This document shows, piece by piece, positions 16,712 through 25,898 of a stretch of DNA of 64,000 nucleotides. Made by a program: the position numbers and the translations under genes. This DNA comes from CBDFKQ01 sp965248855 (GTDB lineage: Bacteria > Bacteroidota > Bacteroidia > Cytophagales > 172606-1): NCBI GenBank assembly GCA_965248855.1, contig CBDFKQ010000014.1:558001-622000 (forward strand), written 5' to 3'. Below the pieces are notes generated by a model, which was not told where the DNA came from, made no database searches, and was given only the letters and a program-made list of their open reading frames with translations. How positions within the stretch are numbered: the stretch's first letter is position 1; every line of letters starts with the position of its first letter.

Positions 16712-17857
16712 TTATTTTTTTAAAATTTTAAATTCTACTCTTCTGTTCACCTGCCTGTCTTCGTCAGTACCATCGGTTTTTAAAGGTTTTGTACCACCAT
16801 ATGCTTTTGTTTGTATTCTTTTTTCAGCAATTCCTTTTTTTACCAAATATTCTTTTACCGAAATAACTCTTTTTTGTGATAAAGCTAAATTATCATTCAC
16901 ATTCCCAATAATATCGGTATGCCCTTCTATTAATATTTCCATAGTGGGGTTGGATTGCATAATTTTAGCCAGCTTGTCCAATTCATTATAAGAGGCATCC
17001 AAAACTTTAAACTCAGCCTGAGCAAAATAAATATTATTCAGCCTTATGGTTTCACCTACTTCAACAGGTTTTAATGAAAAATTACAAATAAAAACCTTGT
17101 TAGGGATAAATTTACCGGTGTTTATGGTTTCTTCGCCTACTAAATAACCTTTTGCAGATGCAGTACAATTATAAAAATACCCTCCTTTTAAAACTGTTTT
17201 ATAATAACCTAACGCATTGCTTTGTACACTTGCTATTTGTTTTTGATTTGATGCAAATTGAAAATTTATTTGGCAGGCAACAGGTTTTTGCGTTTTTGAG
17301 TTAAGAACTTTACCCTGAATAATAATATTTGAGTTTCCGGCAGTCGGTACGTTTTTATTGACAACTGTTGGAGGGATTTGAGTAATCGGATTTTTAATTT
17401 TCACTCCATAAAAATTAAAGCACACATACTGATCAGTATTTATACATTCAAAAATATCGAATTTTTCAACACCCGGATCTAATTTTTCGAAGTAAACCCT
17501 GAAATATTTCCTTTGTCCATGGTTTGTATATGTATATTTATCAGGCGCCACGGGGATGCCTTCAGTTTTAATAAACTTGAAAGTGCGTTTGCCAAATGCG
17601 CCTATTATTTTAATTGACGGCATTATTTGAATCCACATTTCACCTTGCGATAAATTGGTATGAACAAACGAAACTATGGTATAAGTATTAGAGATTTCAA
17701 TTTTCTGAACCCTTACAGATTTTTCGCCTTGGCTCTCTATTGTTGGGTATAAGGTAGTTACAGAACCTTGCTCGGTAAATGAACCCTGCGCAAGTATTGG
17801 ACTGCTTAAACCAATCAGAAAAAAAAATATTATAATTTTTGTTACTTTCATGAACAC
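16712..17857 (-). CDS. OmpA-family envelope protein, tandem copy 1
   Basis: This 381-residue protein has a signal peptide (IIIFFFLIGLSSPILAQ). An N-terminal domain of unknown type carries FKFIKTEGIPVAPDKYTYTN and CFNFYGVKI. A carboxypeptidase-regulatory-like beta sandwich spans about residues 180-260 (IIIQGKVLNSKTQKPVACQI). The OmpA C-terminal domain is at about 275-381 and contains MEILIEGHTDIIGNVNDN, NLALSQKRVISVKEYLVKKG and VNRRVEFKILKK. The Asp and Arg that bind meso-diaminopimelate are present (HTD...NRR). It anchors the outer membrane to peptidoglycan. It is one of three adjacent paralogues with the same domain order, on the same strand and separated by 28 and 70 bases. Confidence 0.9.
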   Translation of the reverse strand: MFMKVTKIIIFFFLIGLSSPILAQGSFTEQGSVTTLYPTIESQGEKSVRVQKIEISNTYTIVSFVHTNLSQGEMWIQIMPSIKIIGAFGKRTFKFIKTEGIPVAPDKYTYTNHGQRKYFRVYFEKLDPGVEKFDIFECINTDQYVCFNFYGVKIKNPITQIPPTVVNKNVPTAGNSNIIIQGKVLNSKTQKPVACQINFQFASNQKQIASVQSNALGYYKTVLKGGYFYNCTASAKGYLVGEETINTGKFIPNKVFICNFSLKPVEVGETIRLNNIYFAQAEFKVLDASYNELDKLAKIMQSNPTMEILIEGHTDIIGNVNDNLALSQKRVISVKEYLVKKGIAEKRIQTKAYGGTKPLKTDGTDEDRQVNRRVEFKILKK

Positions 17858-17885
17858 TTTATTGAAGAAAAAATAAAAAAAATAT

Positions 17886-18989
17886 TTATTTTTTTAAAAT
17901 TTTAAATTCAACCCGTCTGTTTACCTGCCTTTCTTCGTCAGTACCATCGGTTTTTAAAGGTTTGGTACCACCGTAAGCTTTTGTTTGTATTCTTTTATCG
18001 GCAATTCCTTTGTTTACCAAATATTGTTTTACAGCGTTAACCCTATTTTCCGAGAGCTTCATGTTGTCATCTGCATTCCCAATAATATCTGTATGGCCTT
18101 CCAACTCAATTTCCATAGTTGGGTTTTCCTGCATTACTTTTACAAGTTTATCTAATTCTCCAAATGAAGAAGATAACAAAATATATTCTCCCCGGCCGAA
18201 AAATATATCTTTTAGGTGGATGGTTTCTCCTGCTTCCAATGGTTTTAAGAAAATATTTTTATTGATATCCTGATTTTGTGTTAATTGCGAAAGGTCAATA
18301 TTTTCTTGATTTCCTAAAAACCCTTTTGCAGTTGCCAAATAGCTGTAAACTGATTTTGATGGCTTAAATGAAAAAGAAAAAGCTCCTGTTGTAGGATCTG
18401 ATGTACTTGAACCAATTATTTTTTCACCTGGCAAAATTTCAAAAATTATCTTTCCGCTCACAGGTTTTTTTGTAATGGAACTTAATAACTTTCCTGAAAC
18501 GGTAACACTAGGTTTGCCGGCAGTTATATTTTTATTGGCGGGATTATTAATTTTTACTCCATAAAAGTTAAAACAAATTATCCTATCTCCACTTACACAT
18601 TCAAAAAGATCAAACTTTTCAATTCCGGGCTCGAGCTTTTGGAAGTAAACTTTAAAAAAGATTTTCTCGTTTTTTAATTTATAAAAGTGTTTTGTGGGTG
18701 CAACAGGAATTCCTTCTGTTTTAATTAATTTAAAATTTCTTTTTCCACCTACTGCAATTATTTGTATTTTAGGTTCAATACTTACCCAACTGCTATCACC
18801 GGGCCGTGTAGAAAATGGGCTTGTATGAACAAATGATATTACCGTATAATTTTTAGTAATTTCTACCTGTTTCATCAACAAATTATGATTTCCCTGATTT
18901 TCTATTTCAGGGTTTAAGGTAATTTGAGCATATCCCGCAAGATTTATAATAAAAAAGGTTAAAACGAGAGTTAATTTTAAGTTATTCAT
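17886..18989 (-). CDS. OmpA-family envelope protein, tandem copy 2
   Basis: The 367-residue product has the same architecture as its neighbours: signal peptide (LTLVLTFFIINLAGYAQ), the N-terminal domain with FKLIKTEGIPVAPTKHFYKL, a beta-sandwich insert (VTVSGKLLSSITKKPVSGKI), and the OmpA domain (MEIELEGHTDIIGNADDN, then RVEFKILKK). The OmpA domain is nearly identical to that of copy 1 over its last 50 residues, whereas the sandwich domain differs more. That pattern fits duplication followed by divergence of the exposed part. Localisation is the periplasmic face of the outer membrane. Confidence 0.9.
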   Translation of the reverse strand: MNNLKLTLVLTFFIINLAGYAQITLNPEIENQGNHNLLMKQVEITKNYTVISFVHTSPFSTRPGDSSWVSIEPKIQIIAVGGKRNFKLIKTEGIPVAPTKHFYKLKNEKIFFKVYFQKLEPGIEKFDLFECVSGDRIICFNFYGVKINNPANKNITAGKPSVTVSGKLLSSITKKPVSGKIIFEILPGEKIIGSSTSDPTTGAFSFSFKPSKSVYSYLATAKGFLGNQENIDLSQLTQNQDINKNIFLKPLEAGETIHLKDIFFGRGEYILLSSSFGELDKLVKVMQENPTMEIELEGHTDIIGNADDNMKLSENRVNAVKQYLVNKGIADKRIQTKAYGGTKPLKTDGTDEERQVNRRVEFKILKK

Positions 18990-19059
18990 AATAAATATTT
19001 AGTCTCATTAATTAAATGATTTAAAATAAATTAATTAAGATTTTTTTTCCAATGCCATT

Positions 19060-20199
19060 TTATTTTTTCAATATTTTAAATTCTACCCTTCTGTTTACCT
19101 TTCTTTCTTCATCTGTTCCTTTAGATATTATTGGTTTTGTACCGCCATACCATTTTAATTGAATCCTGTCGGTTAAAATTCCGTTAGTAACCAAATATTC
19201 TTTTACTGCCTTAACTCTGTTTTCCGATAATTTTAAATTATCATCAGGGTTTCCGATTATATCGGTGTGGCCTTCGAGAGAAATTGCCATTGTAGGGTTA
19301 TCCTGCATGATTTTAATTAATTTATTTAATTCACCGTACGAGGAACTCAATAAAGTATATTCACCTATCGGGAAAAATATATTGTTCAGGCGAATTGTCA
19401 CACCTGTTTCAATTGGTTTTAATAAAATATCTTTTGTAAATGTTTTATTACCGGTAATTTTTGTAAGGTCTATGTTCTCCTGATCTGCTAAATATCCTTT
19501 TGCAGAAGCTGTATATCCATAAAAAGCTTTGTCGGGCGTCAGTTCAAATTTATATTGCCCTGTATTTATATTACTTTTTATATTGCCGACTACAGTTTCG
19601 TCGGGTAAAATATCAAACGTTATTTGCCCGGCAACCGGTTTTTTTGTCTTGCTGTTTAAAAGCCTCCCTGTAAAAATTACTTTGGGAGGAATAACTTTTA
19701 CTATAGGTTTGTTAGTAACAGGTTTATCAGGATTTTTTTCTGCAGCCGGGCTGGGAGCATATATTGGGTTACTTATATGAACCCCATAAAAATTAAAACA
19801 AGTTACATTGTCATAATTAGAACATTCAAAAATATCTAAAACAACAATCCCCGGATCGAGTTTTTCAAAATAAACTTTAAATAATACTTCTTCGCCCTGC
19901 ATGGTAATTTGCCTTTTATCAGGCATTACCGGAATATTTTCAGTTTTTAAAAATTTAAAAATTCGCCTCCCCCCAACTGCAATAATTTCCATATGAGGGT
20001 CAATTTCAATATATCCGCTGTCGTTGGCGAAATCATTATTATAGGCAAATGAAATTTCGGTATCGTTTGCGCGAATATCAATTTTTTGAATTGTAACCGA
20101 ACTCGTACCCTGCTTATCTGCCTTCGGGTAATAGGTAATAATTTGCGCCTTTGCCAGGCAACAAATAAAAATAAAAATCACAATTAAATATTTTTTCAT
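19060..20199 (-). CDS. OmpA-family envelope protein, tandem copy 3
   Basis: This 379-residue paralogue has a signal peptide (KKYLIVIFIFICCLAKAQ), the N-terminal domain with FKFLKTENIPVMPDKRQITM, a proline-rich linker (APSPAAEKNPDKPVTNKPIV), the beta sandwich (FTGRLLNSKTKKPVAGQITF) and the OmpA domain (AISLEGHTDIIGNPDDN). It is the most diverged of the three in the last 40 residues (LKWYGGTKPIISKG where the others have KAYGGTKPLKTDG). It is the first gene of the set in the direction of transcription, so the promoter should lie in 20200-20469, a gap shared with the divergent outer-membrane protein gene. Confidence 0.9.
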   Translation of the reverse strand: MKKYLIVIFIFICCLAKAQIITYYPKADKQGTSSVTIQKIDIRANDTEISFAYNNDFANDSGYIEIDPHMEIIAVGGRRIFKFLKTENIPVMPDKRQITMQGEEVLFKVYFEKLDPGIVVLDIFECSNYDNVTCFNFYGVHISNPIYAPSPAAEKNPDKPVTNKPIVKVIPPKVIFTGRLLNSKTKKPVAGQITFDILPDETVVGNIKSNINTGQYKFELTPDKAFYGYTASAKGYLADQENIDLTKITGNKTFTKDILLKPIETGVTIRLNNIFFPIGEYTLLSSSYGELNKLIKIMQDNPTMAISLEGHTDIIGNPDDNLKLSENRVKAVKEYLVTNGILTDRIQLKWYGGTKPIISKGTDEERKVNRRVEFKILKK

Positions 20200-20469
20200 G
20201 TTTTAATTATTTGAGCTAAGTAATAATATCGTTGAATTTAATATAAAAGCATTAAAGGATTATATCATTATCAACACAAAGGTAATGTGATTATGCAGAA
20301 AAAATAAGTTGTACATGAAACCAATTTCCTAAACTTCTTTATTAAGAAAGTAAAATTAAAAAGTTGATTGATTTTACGTCTAATCTTAATGATATTAGAT
20401 TTGAAGATTATTTCGTTAGCTAAAAAATATATATTTGCTCTTAATCAAATTAAAAATAAGAAAATAGTT

Positions 20470-21126
20470 ATGAGAAATTTACCTAAAATCATTTTGATAA
20501 TGATTTCAGTTTATATTTTTATTTTCCCGAATGAATCTTTTAGTCAGGATACTACACAAAATCAATCACCTACCCCTAATGCTATTTTTAAAAAAAGACA
20601 GGTTGACCCAAGTGAGGTAGAGCCTTATCAATTTTTAAATAATGTTTTTGTTGGTGGTAATTTAAGTTTATCGGCAGCGAGTTTTGGAGGAAGCGGTAAT
20701 TTTTTCATTTATTTTTCTCCACTTATAGGTTACAGAGTAACAAAAAATTTAAATGTGGCGCTTGGCCCATTATTTTTATATTCAAAATATGCATATGTAA
20801 CCGGAAGTAATACAACCGGTAGTATTGCGCAAACCATATTTGGCCCTCGTACATTTGTACAACAAAGAATATACAGGCAATTTTTTATTCATGGAGAAAT
20901 AGAAGGAATGCATATACAAAATCCTGATAATGCGAAACCATATAAATCGCCGACAAATTGGATTATAAATCCCCTTTTGGGCGCAGCAATAGTGAATGAT
21001 TCCGGAAACAGATCTTTTTACAGTTTAACCATTTTATATAATTTAAACTATGAATCGCAATTGTTTTCTCCTTATGGAAGCCCTTTGGTGGTAAGAGCGG
21101 GATTGTTTTTTAATTGGCGTAAATAA
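20470..21126 (+). CDS. Outer-membrane beta-barrel protein of unknown function
   Basis: The start is placed at the ATG at 20470, because the residues after it form a signal peptide (IILIMISVYIFIFPNESFSQ) whereas the 34 codons upstream do not look like a secreted N-terminus. The 218-residue product is rich in alternating hydrophobic strands and aromatic ends (FFIYFSPLIGYRVTKNLNVA, PLVVRAGLFFNWRK), typical of small outer-membrane barrels ending in an aromatic strand. It lacks motifs of a named family. It is divergent from the OmpA-like trio and ends 14 bases before the uridine kinase gene. Confidence 0.75.
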   Translation: MRNLPKIILIMISVYIFIFPNESFSQDTTQNQSPTPNAIFKKRQVDPSEVEPYQFLNNVFVGGNLSLSAASFGGSGNFFIYFSPLIGYRVTKNLNVALGPLFLYSKYAYVTGSNTTGSIAQTIFGPRTFVQQRIYRQFFIHGEIEGMHIQNPDNAKPYKSPTNWIINPLLGAAIVNDSGNRSFYSLTILYNLNYESQLFSPYGSPLVVRAGLFFNWRK

Positions 21127-21140
21127 GTTTTTTAAAACGA

Positions 21141-21779
21141 ATGCAATCTCCATATATAATAGGAATAACCGGAGGCAGTGGATCCGGTAAAACAACTTTT
21201 TTAAAAAGTTTAATGAAATCTTTTTCCCCGGAAGATATTTGTTTAATCTCTCAGGATAATTATTACAAACCTCTTGAAGAACAACAAATAGATGAAAATG
21301 GAATTCATAATTTTGATATTCCGGAATCCATTAATGCCTCACTTTACGCACAACATATTTTGGATTTAAAAAACGGTAGAATTGTAAATCAAAAAGAGTA
21401 TACATTTAACAACCCCGAAATAATACCCAAGATTCTTACCCTTCAACCTGCCCCAATTATTGTTGTTGAAGGAATTTTTGTATTTCACTTTAGTGAAATA
21501 GATAGCCTTCTAAACTTCAAAATATTTATTGACACAAAAGAACACCTTAAAATAAAACGAAGGATTATTAGAGATAATATAGAGAGAGGATATGATTTAA
21601 ATGATGTTTTGTATAGATATGAGTACCATGCAGCCCCTTCATATCAAAAGTTTATAGAACCTTATAAAGATTTATCTGATTTAATTATCCCCAATAATCA
21701 TAATTTCGAAAATGCACTGGAGGTTTTATGTGTTTTTTTAAAAGAAAAGATTAAAAATGCCAAATCAAATATTATTTAG
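21141..21779 (+). CDS. udk: Uridine kinase
   Basis: Uridine kinase phosphorylates uridine and cytidine to their monophosphates in pyrimidine salvage. The 212-residue protein has the Walker A loop GITGGSGSGKTTFLKSL at residues 8-24, the SQDNYYKPLEEQ motif with the catalytic Asp region, NFDIPESINASLYAQHI, the lid VVEGIFVFHF, and IDTKEHLKIKRRIIRDNIER. Length and order match the family. Its last codons overlap the end of the convergent lytic transglycosylase gene by 8 bases. The ATG follows the barrel protein gene closely, so the two may be co-transcribed. Confidence 0.92.
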   Translation: MQSPYIIGITGGSGSGKTTFLKSLMKSFSPEDICLISQDNYYKPLEEQQIDENGIHNFDIPESINASLYAQHILDLKNGRIVNQKEYTFNNPEIIPKILTLQPAPIIVVEGIFVFHFSEIDSLLNFKIFIDTKEHLKIKRRIIRDNIERGYDLNDVLYRYEYHAAPSYQKFIEPYKDLSDLIIPNNHNFENALEVLCVFLKEKIKNAKSNII

Positions 21780-22677
21780 CAGGTATTAACAACTTATAAC
21801 TCTTACCTTTTTTTGAAATTGTAAGCCTGTTTCCTTTTAACCATGGGTTATAAACTTTCATTTCGTAATAAGAAACCTTAAAATTTTTAATAAAACCGGT
21901 GAGGTTATTAACGGTTGTTGTAATTTTTAATTCCTTCTTTTTAACATTCCAGATTGGGTCATCTTCTACCTGATATCCATATTCTTTTTGATGTTCAAAT
22001 AATTGTTTAAATGCTAAAATCCTGTATATATATCCATCGGTTTGATAATTTAACCGCATTTTATAAACAGATTTTTGCCTTTGCCGGATATGTTCATTAT
22101 ATAAATAATTAATACCTGAATTATATGAAGCGGCAACGCTCGTCCAATTATGTAAATGTTTAAAACTCAGCTGAAGATATTTACAAGCAGCTTTAGTAGC
22201 CTTTAATGCATTATATCTTTCATCAATTTCATTATTTATTTCCAATCCCATTTCTGTAGCAGTAGCCGGTAACAATTGCCAAAACCCTGCGGCACCCATT
22301 GGCGACTCGATATTTATTAAATTACTTTCAACCAGTGCTAAATATTTAAAATCTGTCGGGATTTTATTCTTTTTTAAAATTGAATCAATAAGCGGCAGCC
22401 AATAATTGGCTCTTTGAATCATTGACGCCATGTTGGGATTTTGGTAGGTTTGAATTTCTAATTCGCGGCCCAACCGTAATGCAGTTTTGGGATCATCTAA
22501 CGGGACTTTTTCTTCAGCAAAAAAAATTTCTTTAGGCAACCCAACCGTTATGTATTTATTTAATTTTAAATCCGAACGGTAGCCGATATCATAATTTTCT
22601 GTTAATTTTTGATATATAACATATCCAATGGCGCCTATTAAAAAGATTAGCGCAGTAAATAATTGTATTTTCCTCAA
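21772..22677 (-). CDS. Lytic transglycosylase (SLT domain)
   Basis: This 301-residue enzyme should cleave peptidoglycan glycan strands in the periplasm. One N-terminal membrane anchor is present (IQLFTALIFLIGAIGYVIYQ). The SLT fold covers about residues 95-230, with the catalytic Glu in YLALVESNLINIESPMGAAG followed by FWQLLPATATEMGLEINNEI and the ASYNSGINYLY motif. The C-terminal 50 residues (KKKELKITTTVNNLTGFIKN onward) are LysM-like in placement but too short and divergent to call. It resembles the MltD group. It overlaps the end of udk by 8 bases in convergent orientation. Confidence 0.88.
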   Translation of the reverse strand: MRKIQLFTALIFLIGAIGYVIYQKLTENYDIGYRSDLKLNKYITVGLPKEIFFAEEKVPLDDPKTALRLGRELEIQTYQNPNMASMIQRANYWLPLIDSILKKNKIPTDFKYLALVESNLINIESPMGAAGFWQLLPATATEMGLEINNEIDERYNALKATKAACKYLQLSFKHLHNWTSVAASYNSGINYLYNEHIRQRQKSVYKMRLNYQTDGYIYRILAFKQLFEHQKEYGYQVEDDPIWNVKKKELKITTTVNNLTGFIKNFKVSYYEMKVYNPWLKGNRLTISKKGKSYKLLIPAK

Positions 22678-22770
22678 TTCGTGTTGTGTTTTAAAGCAAA
22701 CTTATGTTTAAGTTCTTTTATAAAACCACAAAAATATGAAAAGGTGAATTCAATTTACGAATTCATCAGT

Positions 22771-22801
22771 TTTTTCTAATAAATTTAATTTATTAGAAAA
22801 A
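22771..22801. repeat. 31 bp palindrome upstream of the dihydroorotase-like gene
   Basis: Arms TTTTTCTAATAAAT and ATTTATTAGAAAAA are perfect complements around a TTA centre. It lies between two divergently transcribed genes, so it is not an obvious terminator for either. A protein-binding site or a cruciform is possible. Confidence 0.6.
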
Positions 22802-22876
22802 CGTTTTTTTTGTTTTGAAGCATATCAGTTTCCCGGCTTTATTGCTTAATACAGCTAAATTATAATCTTTAAAATA

Positions 22877-22905
22877 TTGTTTTCATAATCTTCTCCTTAT
22901 TTTTG
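22877..22905 (+). promoter_or_regulatory. Bacteroidota-type promoter of the dihydroorotase-like gene
   Basis: A -7 element TATTTTTG (22898-22905) matches TAnnTTTG, with TTG at 22877-22879 eighteen bases upstream as the -33 element. The start codon lies 31 bases downstream. Confidence 0.5.
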
Positions 22906-22935
22906 CAAACAAAATAATCCTTAAGGAAATATTTC

Positions 22936-24201
22936 ATGAAAATACTCATCCGTGCAGTTGAAATTATTGATTCACAATCTCCTTTTAATGGATCTGTTAA
23001 ATCAATTTTAATTGTAAACGGAATAATTTCCCGGATCGATGATAAAATCGAAACAGACGCCGATATAATAATTGAAGAAGAAAATTTAAAGGTCTCTATC
23101 GGATGGTTTGATATGCGGGTAAGTACCGGAGACCCGGGTAATGAATATCGGGAAGATTTATATTCTATAAAAAATGCAGCAGCAGCAGGCGGATTTACCG
23201 AAATTGCTCTTTTGCCGAATACCCATCCGGTTGTTCAAACCAAAGAATCCATCCTCTATCAAAAAACGAAGGCAGCTATTCATGCAGTGCAAGTACACCC
23301 CATTGCAGCTGTAACGCTCGATAATAAAGGTGTTGAATTAACAGAAATGATAGATTTGCATCATGCAGGCGCAGTAGCGTTTTCAGATGGCAATCATCCC
23401 TTACAAAATTCTGATATGGTTTTGAAGGTATTGCAATATATGCAACCTTTTGGAGGCCTGTTCATCAACAGGCCGGAAGATACTCTTCTTACTAAGTTTG
23501 GTGTAATGAATGAGGGATTACCTGCAACATTACTTGGCATGAAGGGAATGCCAAAAATGGCAGAAAGCATGATGATAATGCGCGACCTTAAAATTTTAAA
23601 TTATACGGGAGGAAAAATTCATTTTTCCTGTATTTCAACATCCGAATCTGTTGAAATTATAAAGCAGGCAAAAAAGAATGGCTTGCAGGTTACATGCGAT
23701 ATAGCTGCTCATCAAATTGCATTTGACGACACATTCTTATCAGATTTCGATTCTGCCTATAAAGTAAACCCACCATTTAGAAATCAGAATGATATAGAGG
23801 CTCTTTGGGAAGGTTTGGCAGATGGTACAATAGATGTAATCGTTTCGGATCATCAACCGCACGAAGAAGAAGGTAAAAATCTTGAATTTGAAATGGCTGA
23901 ATTTGGAATTATTGGTTTGGAGACTGCCTTTTCTGTTATCAATACATATAATAAAAAAATCACCCTTATAAAACTAATTGAAAAGTTTAGTAAAAGACCA
24001 AGAGAGATACTAAATATTTATATTCCAAAAATTGAAGAAGGAGCTTTGGCAAACCTTACATTTTTTAATGAAAAGAAAGAATGGATTTATAAGGGGGAAA
24101 ATATTATTTCCAAATCCAAAAACTCACCTTTTATTGGTATGACATTGAAAGGAAAAGTGCTGGGAATTATTAATAACGGGATGTGGCATCCTAATTCGTA
24201 A
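22936..24201 (+). CDS. Dihydroorotase-like protein lacking the HxH metal motif
   Basis: The 421-residue protein has the amidohydrolase fold of class I dihydroorotases: an N-terminal beta sandwich (IIDSQSPFNGSVKSILIVNG), EYREDLYSIKNAAAAGGFTE, IALLPNTHPVVQTKESIL, KIHFSCISTSESVEIIKQAK, VTCDIAAHQIAFDD, YKVNPPFRNQNDIEALW and VIVSDHQPHEEEGKN. The usual metal signature PGxxDxHVHxR is replaced by SIGWFDMRVSTGDPGNE, so both first histidines are missing, while DHQPH near the end remains. By homology it would join the dihydroorotase step of pyrimidine synthesis. The lost ligands suggest an inactive, structural or altered form, like the non-catalytic PyrC' proteins that pair with aspartate transcarbamoylase. 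Bacteroidota often carry such a variant. Confidence 0.8.
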   Translation: MKILIRAVEIIDSQSPFNGSVKSILIVNGIISRIDDKIETDADIIIEEENLKVSIGWFDMRVSTGDPGNEYREDLYSIKNAAAAGGFTEIALLPNTHPVVQTKESILYQKTKAAIHAVQVHPIAAVTLDNKGVELTEMIDLHHAGAVAFSDGNHPLQNSDMVLKVLQYMQPFGGLFINRPEDTLLTKFGVMNEGLPATLLGMKGMPKMAESMMIMRDLKILNYTGGKIHFSCISTSESVEIIKQAKKNGLQVTCDIAAHQIAFDDTFLSDFDSAYKVNPPFRNQNDIEALWEGLADGTIDVIVSDHQPHEEEGKNLEFEMAEFGIIGLETAFSVINTYNKKITLIKLIEKFSKRPREILNIYIPKIEEGALANLTFFNEKKEWIYKGENIISKSKNSPFIGMTLKGKVLGIINNGMWHPNS

Positions 24202-24220
24202 TAACCGATTTTTATGGTTA

Positions 24221-25111
24221 TTACATCAGCATTATGGCAGTTACACCGCCTAACATTATTATTTTACAAATTGAACTCAGGTATTTAAAATCTTTTTTTG
24301 TATCGGCAGAAAAAAGTTTATAATTAAAATAAATCATAGGAAGAATTACAAAAATTGCCCCATAAATAATTAAGAACTCTACATTCCAAAAAACTTTTAA
24401 ATAAGAGCCAAAGGCTGCCAATAAAATAAAAAGCGCAATAACCAAAACATAAATTAAATTTTTTGTTCGACGAATTCCCCAAAGAATCGGCAGTGTTTTA
24501 CAGCCAAATGTTGCATCACCCTTCATATCTTCCATATCTTTGATAATTTCTCTAATTAGGGAAATGAAAAATGCAAAAATGGCAAATGTAAAAACCCGCA
24601 AATGTTTTTCGGGAAAATAAGCCAGCACGATTAAAAGTGAAAGAGCAGTAAGGGCAGCAATTGTAAAATTGCCGACAAATGGAAGGCGTTTTAACTGATT
24701 TGAATATAACCATAAAAAAAATCCGGCCAATATATTAATAACTCCTACACTTATGCTCAGGTAAAAGCCCATTAAAATACCTAAAATATTTAATACAATA
24801 TTAAATATTAAAACACGCCGCCTGCGAAAAAGTCTGCCGACTACTACTTCACGGGGTTTATTTATGGTATCGATTTTAACATCATAATAATCATTAATCA
24901 TATAACCTGCACTCGCCATTATTAAAGTACTTAAACTCAATAATAACAAATGAGGGTCGATAATGATGGCTTTCCAGCTTTCTTTCGGCCCTGTTAAAAA
25001 AATCCTTACCAAATATTGAGTAAGGGCTATAATCAATAAATTATTTAACCTTATCAGTTTAAAAAAGCCCGATAAGTACCTAATCCGTATCCGCCATTTT
25101 CTGGAGAGCAT
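24221..25111 (-). CDS. UbiA-family prenyltransferase (geranylgeranylglycerol-phosphate type)
   Basis: This 296-residue integral membrane protein has about eight hydrophobic helices. Both Asp-rich motifs that bind prenyl diphosphate through magnesium are present: NDYYDVKIDTINKPREVVVG near residue 70 and KDMEDMKGDATFGCKTLPIL near residue 190. The first motif with DTINKPREVV is typical of Bacteroidota proteins annotated as geranylgeranylglycerol-phosphate geranylgeranyltransferase. The actual acceptor (glycerol phosphate lipid or a quinone ring) cannot be told from sequence. It converges with the dihydroorotase-like gene, leaving 19 bases between the stops. Confidence 0.85.
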   Translation of the reverse strand: MLSRKWRIRIRYLSGFFKLIRLNNLLIIALTQYLVRIFLTGPKESWKAIIIDPHLLLLSLSTLIMASAGYMINDYYDVKIDTINKPREVVVGRLFRRRRVLIFNIVLNILGILMGFYLSISVGVINILAGFFLWLYSNQLKRLPFVGNFTIAALTALSLLIVLAYFPEKHLRVFTFAIFAFFISLIREIIKDMEDMKGDATFGCKTLPILWGIRRTKNLIYVLVIALFILLAAFGSYLKVFWNVEFLIIYGAIFVILPMIYFNYKLFSADTKKDFKYLSSICKIIMLGGVTAIMLM

Positions 25112-25305
25112 TAAAAGTTTTTTTGTTGTTTAAACACGAGCAGTTAAAATTAGTTTGTTTAACAACTTAATCAAATTATATTTTTAAAAGGTTAAAATTA
25201 ATACGATACTATAAACTATCGAGAAGCTTAAGAAGTACAAATAGCGTCCTAAAATAAAAGTGGGAAGGGAAGTTTTTAACTCATTGTTACCTTTGAGCCG
25301 TATAA

Positions 25306-25818
25306 AAAAATTTTATACCCTATTCCGTGATAAACATAAGTTTATTTTCTCAGATTATCTTCAAATTAGACCTTCAAAATTCTTATAATATTAAATCAGT
25401 TAATTTCAAGATAGGTTCTCTATCTCCATTATTTAAGATAAAAACTATTTCGGGAGATTCTATTGATTTATTTTCCTTTAGAGGTAAGTTTGTTTCTTTT
25501 TGATTTTGGGGTACATGGTTTAAACCGTGCGTAATGGAAATTCCAAATAATATTAAGCTTCAAAGCGATATCGGAGAAGAAAAACTAATTATACTAGATC
25601 TCATAGCACATGATAATGTAGAAAAGGCAAAAGACTTTATATCTAAAAAGGGCATTAAATATAAAAACGCCTTTGTATCAAAAGAAGTTTTAGATAATTA
25701 TTTCGTCGATAGGTTTCCAACAACCTTATTAATAGGCCCGGATGGAAGAATATTGGCAAAAGACCTCCGAGGCGAAAAACTAACTGAGATTGTAAAAACT
25801 AAAATGGAAAAATTATAG
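25306..25818 (+). pseudogene. TlpA-like thioredoxin-fold protein, decayed
   Basis: A single frame open from 25306 reads ...FKIKTISGDSIDLFSFRGKF then VSF, an in-frame TGA at 25501-25503, then FWGTWFKPCVMEIPNN and on to DRFPTTLLIGPDGRILAKDL at the end. This is a TlpA/ResA periplasmic thioredoxin pattern (family form: 'gkvvlldFWaTWCxPC..E.P', 'yPtt.liD.dG.i'). The stop sits where an Asp is usual. The first catalytic Cys is replaced by Phe (WGTWFKPC), so even the read-through product would lack the CxxC pair. No ATG precedes the conserved part. All this marks a pseudogene; the remaining 94-codon piece from the ATG at 25534 is unlikely to be functional. Confidence 0.85.
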
Positions 25819-25898
25819 TGCAAAACAATAATTTAGAATTCTACATACTCGAAGAACTTCCGTTTGTGGTATATTGGCACAATAACTAAAAGAAATAA

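Noticed and set aside
25501..25503. TGA in the TlpA-like gene as a selenocysteine codon
   Set aside because: It stands at a position that is normally Asp, not Cys; the true first catalytic Cys is changed to Phe; no SECIS-like hairpin was noticed.
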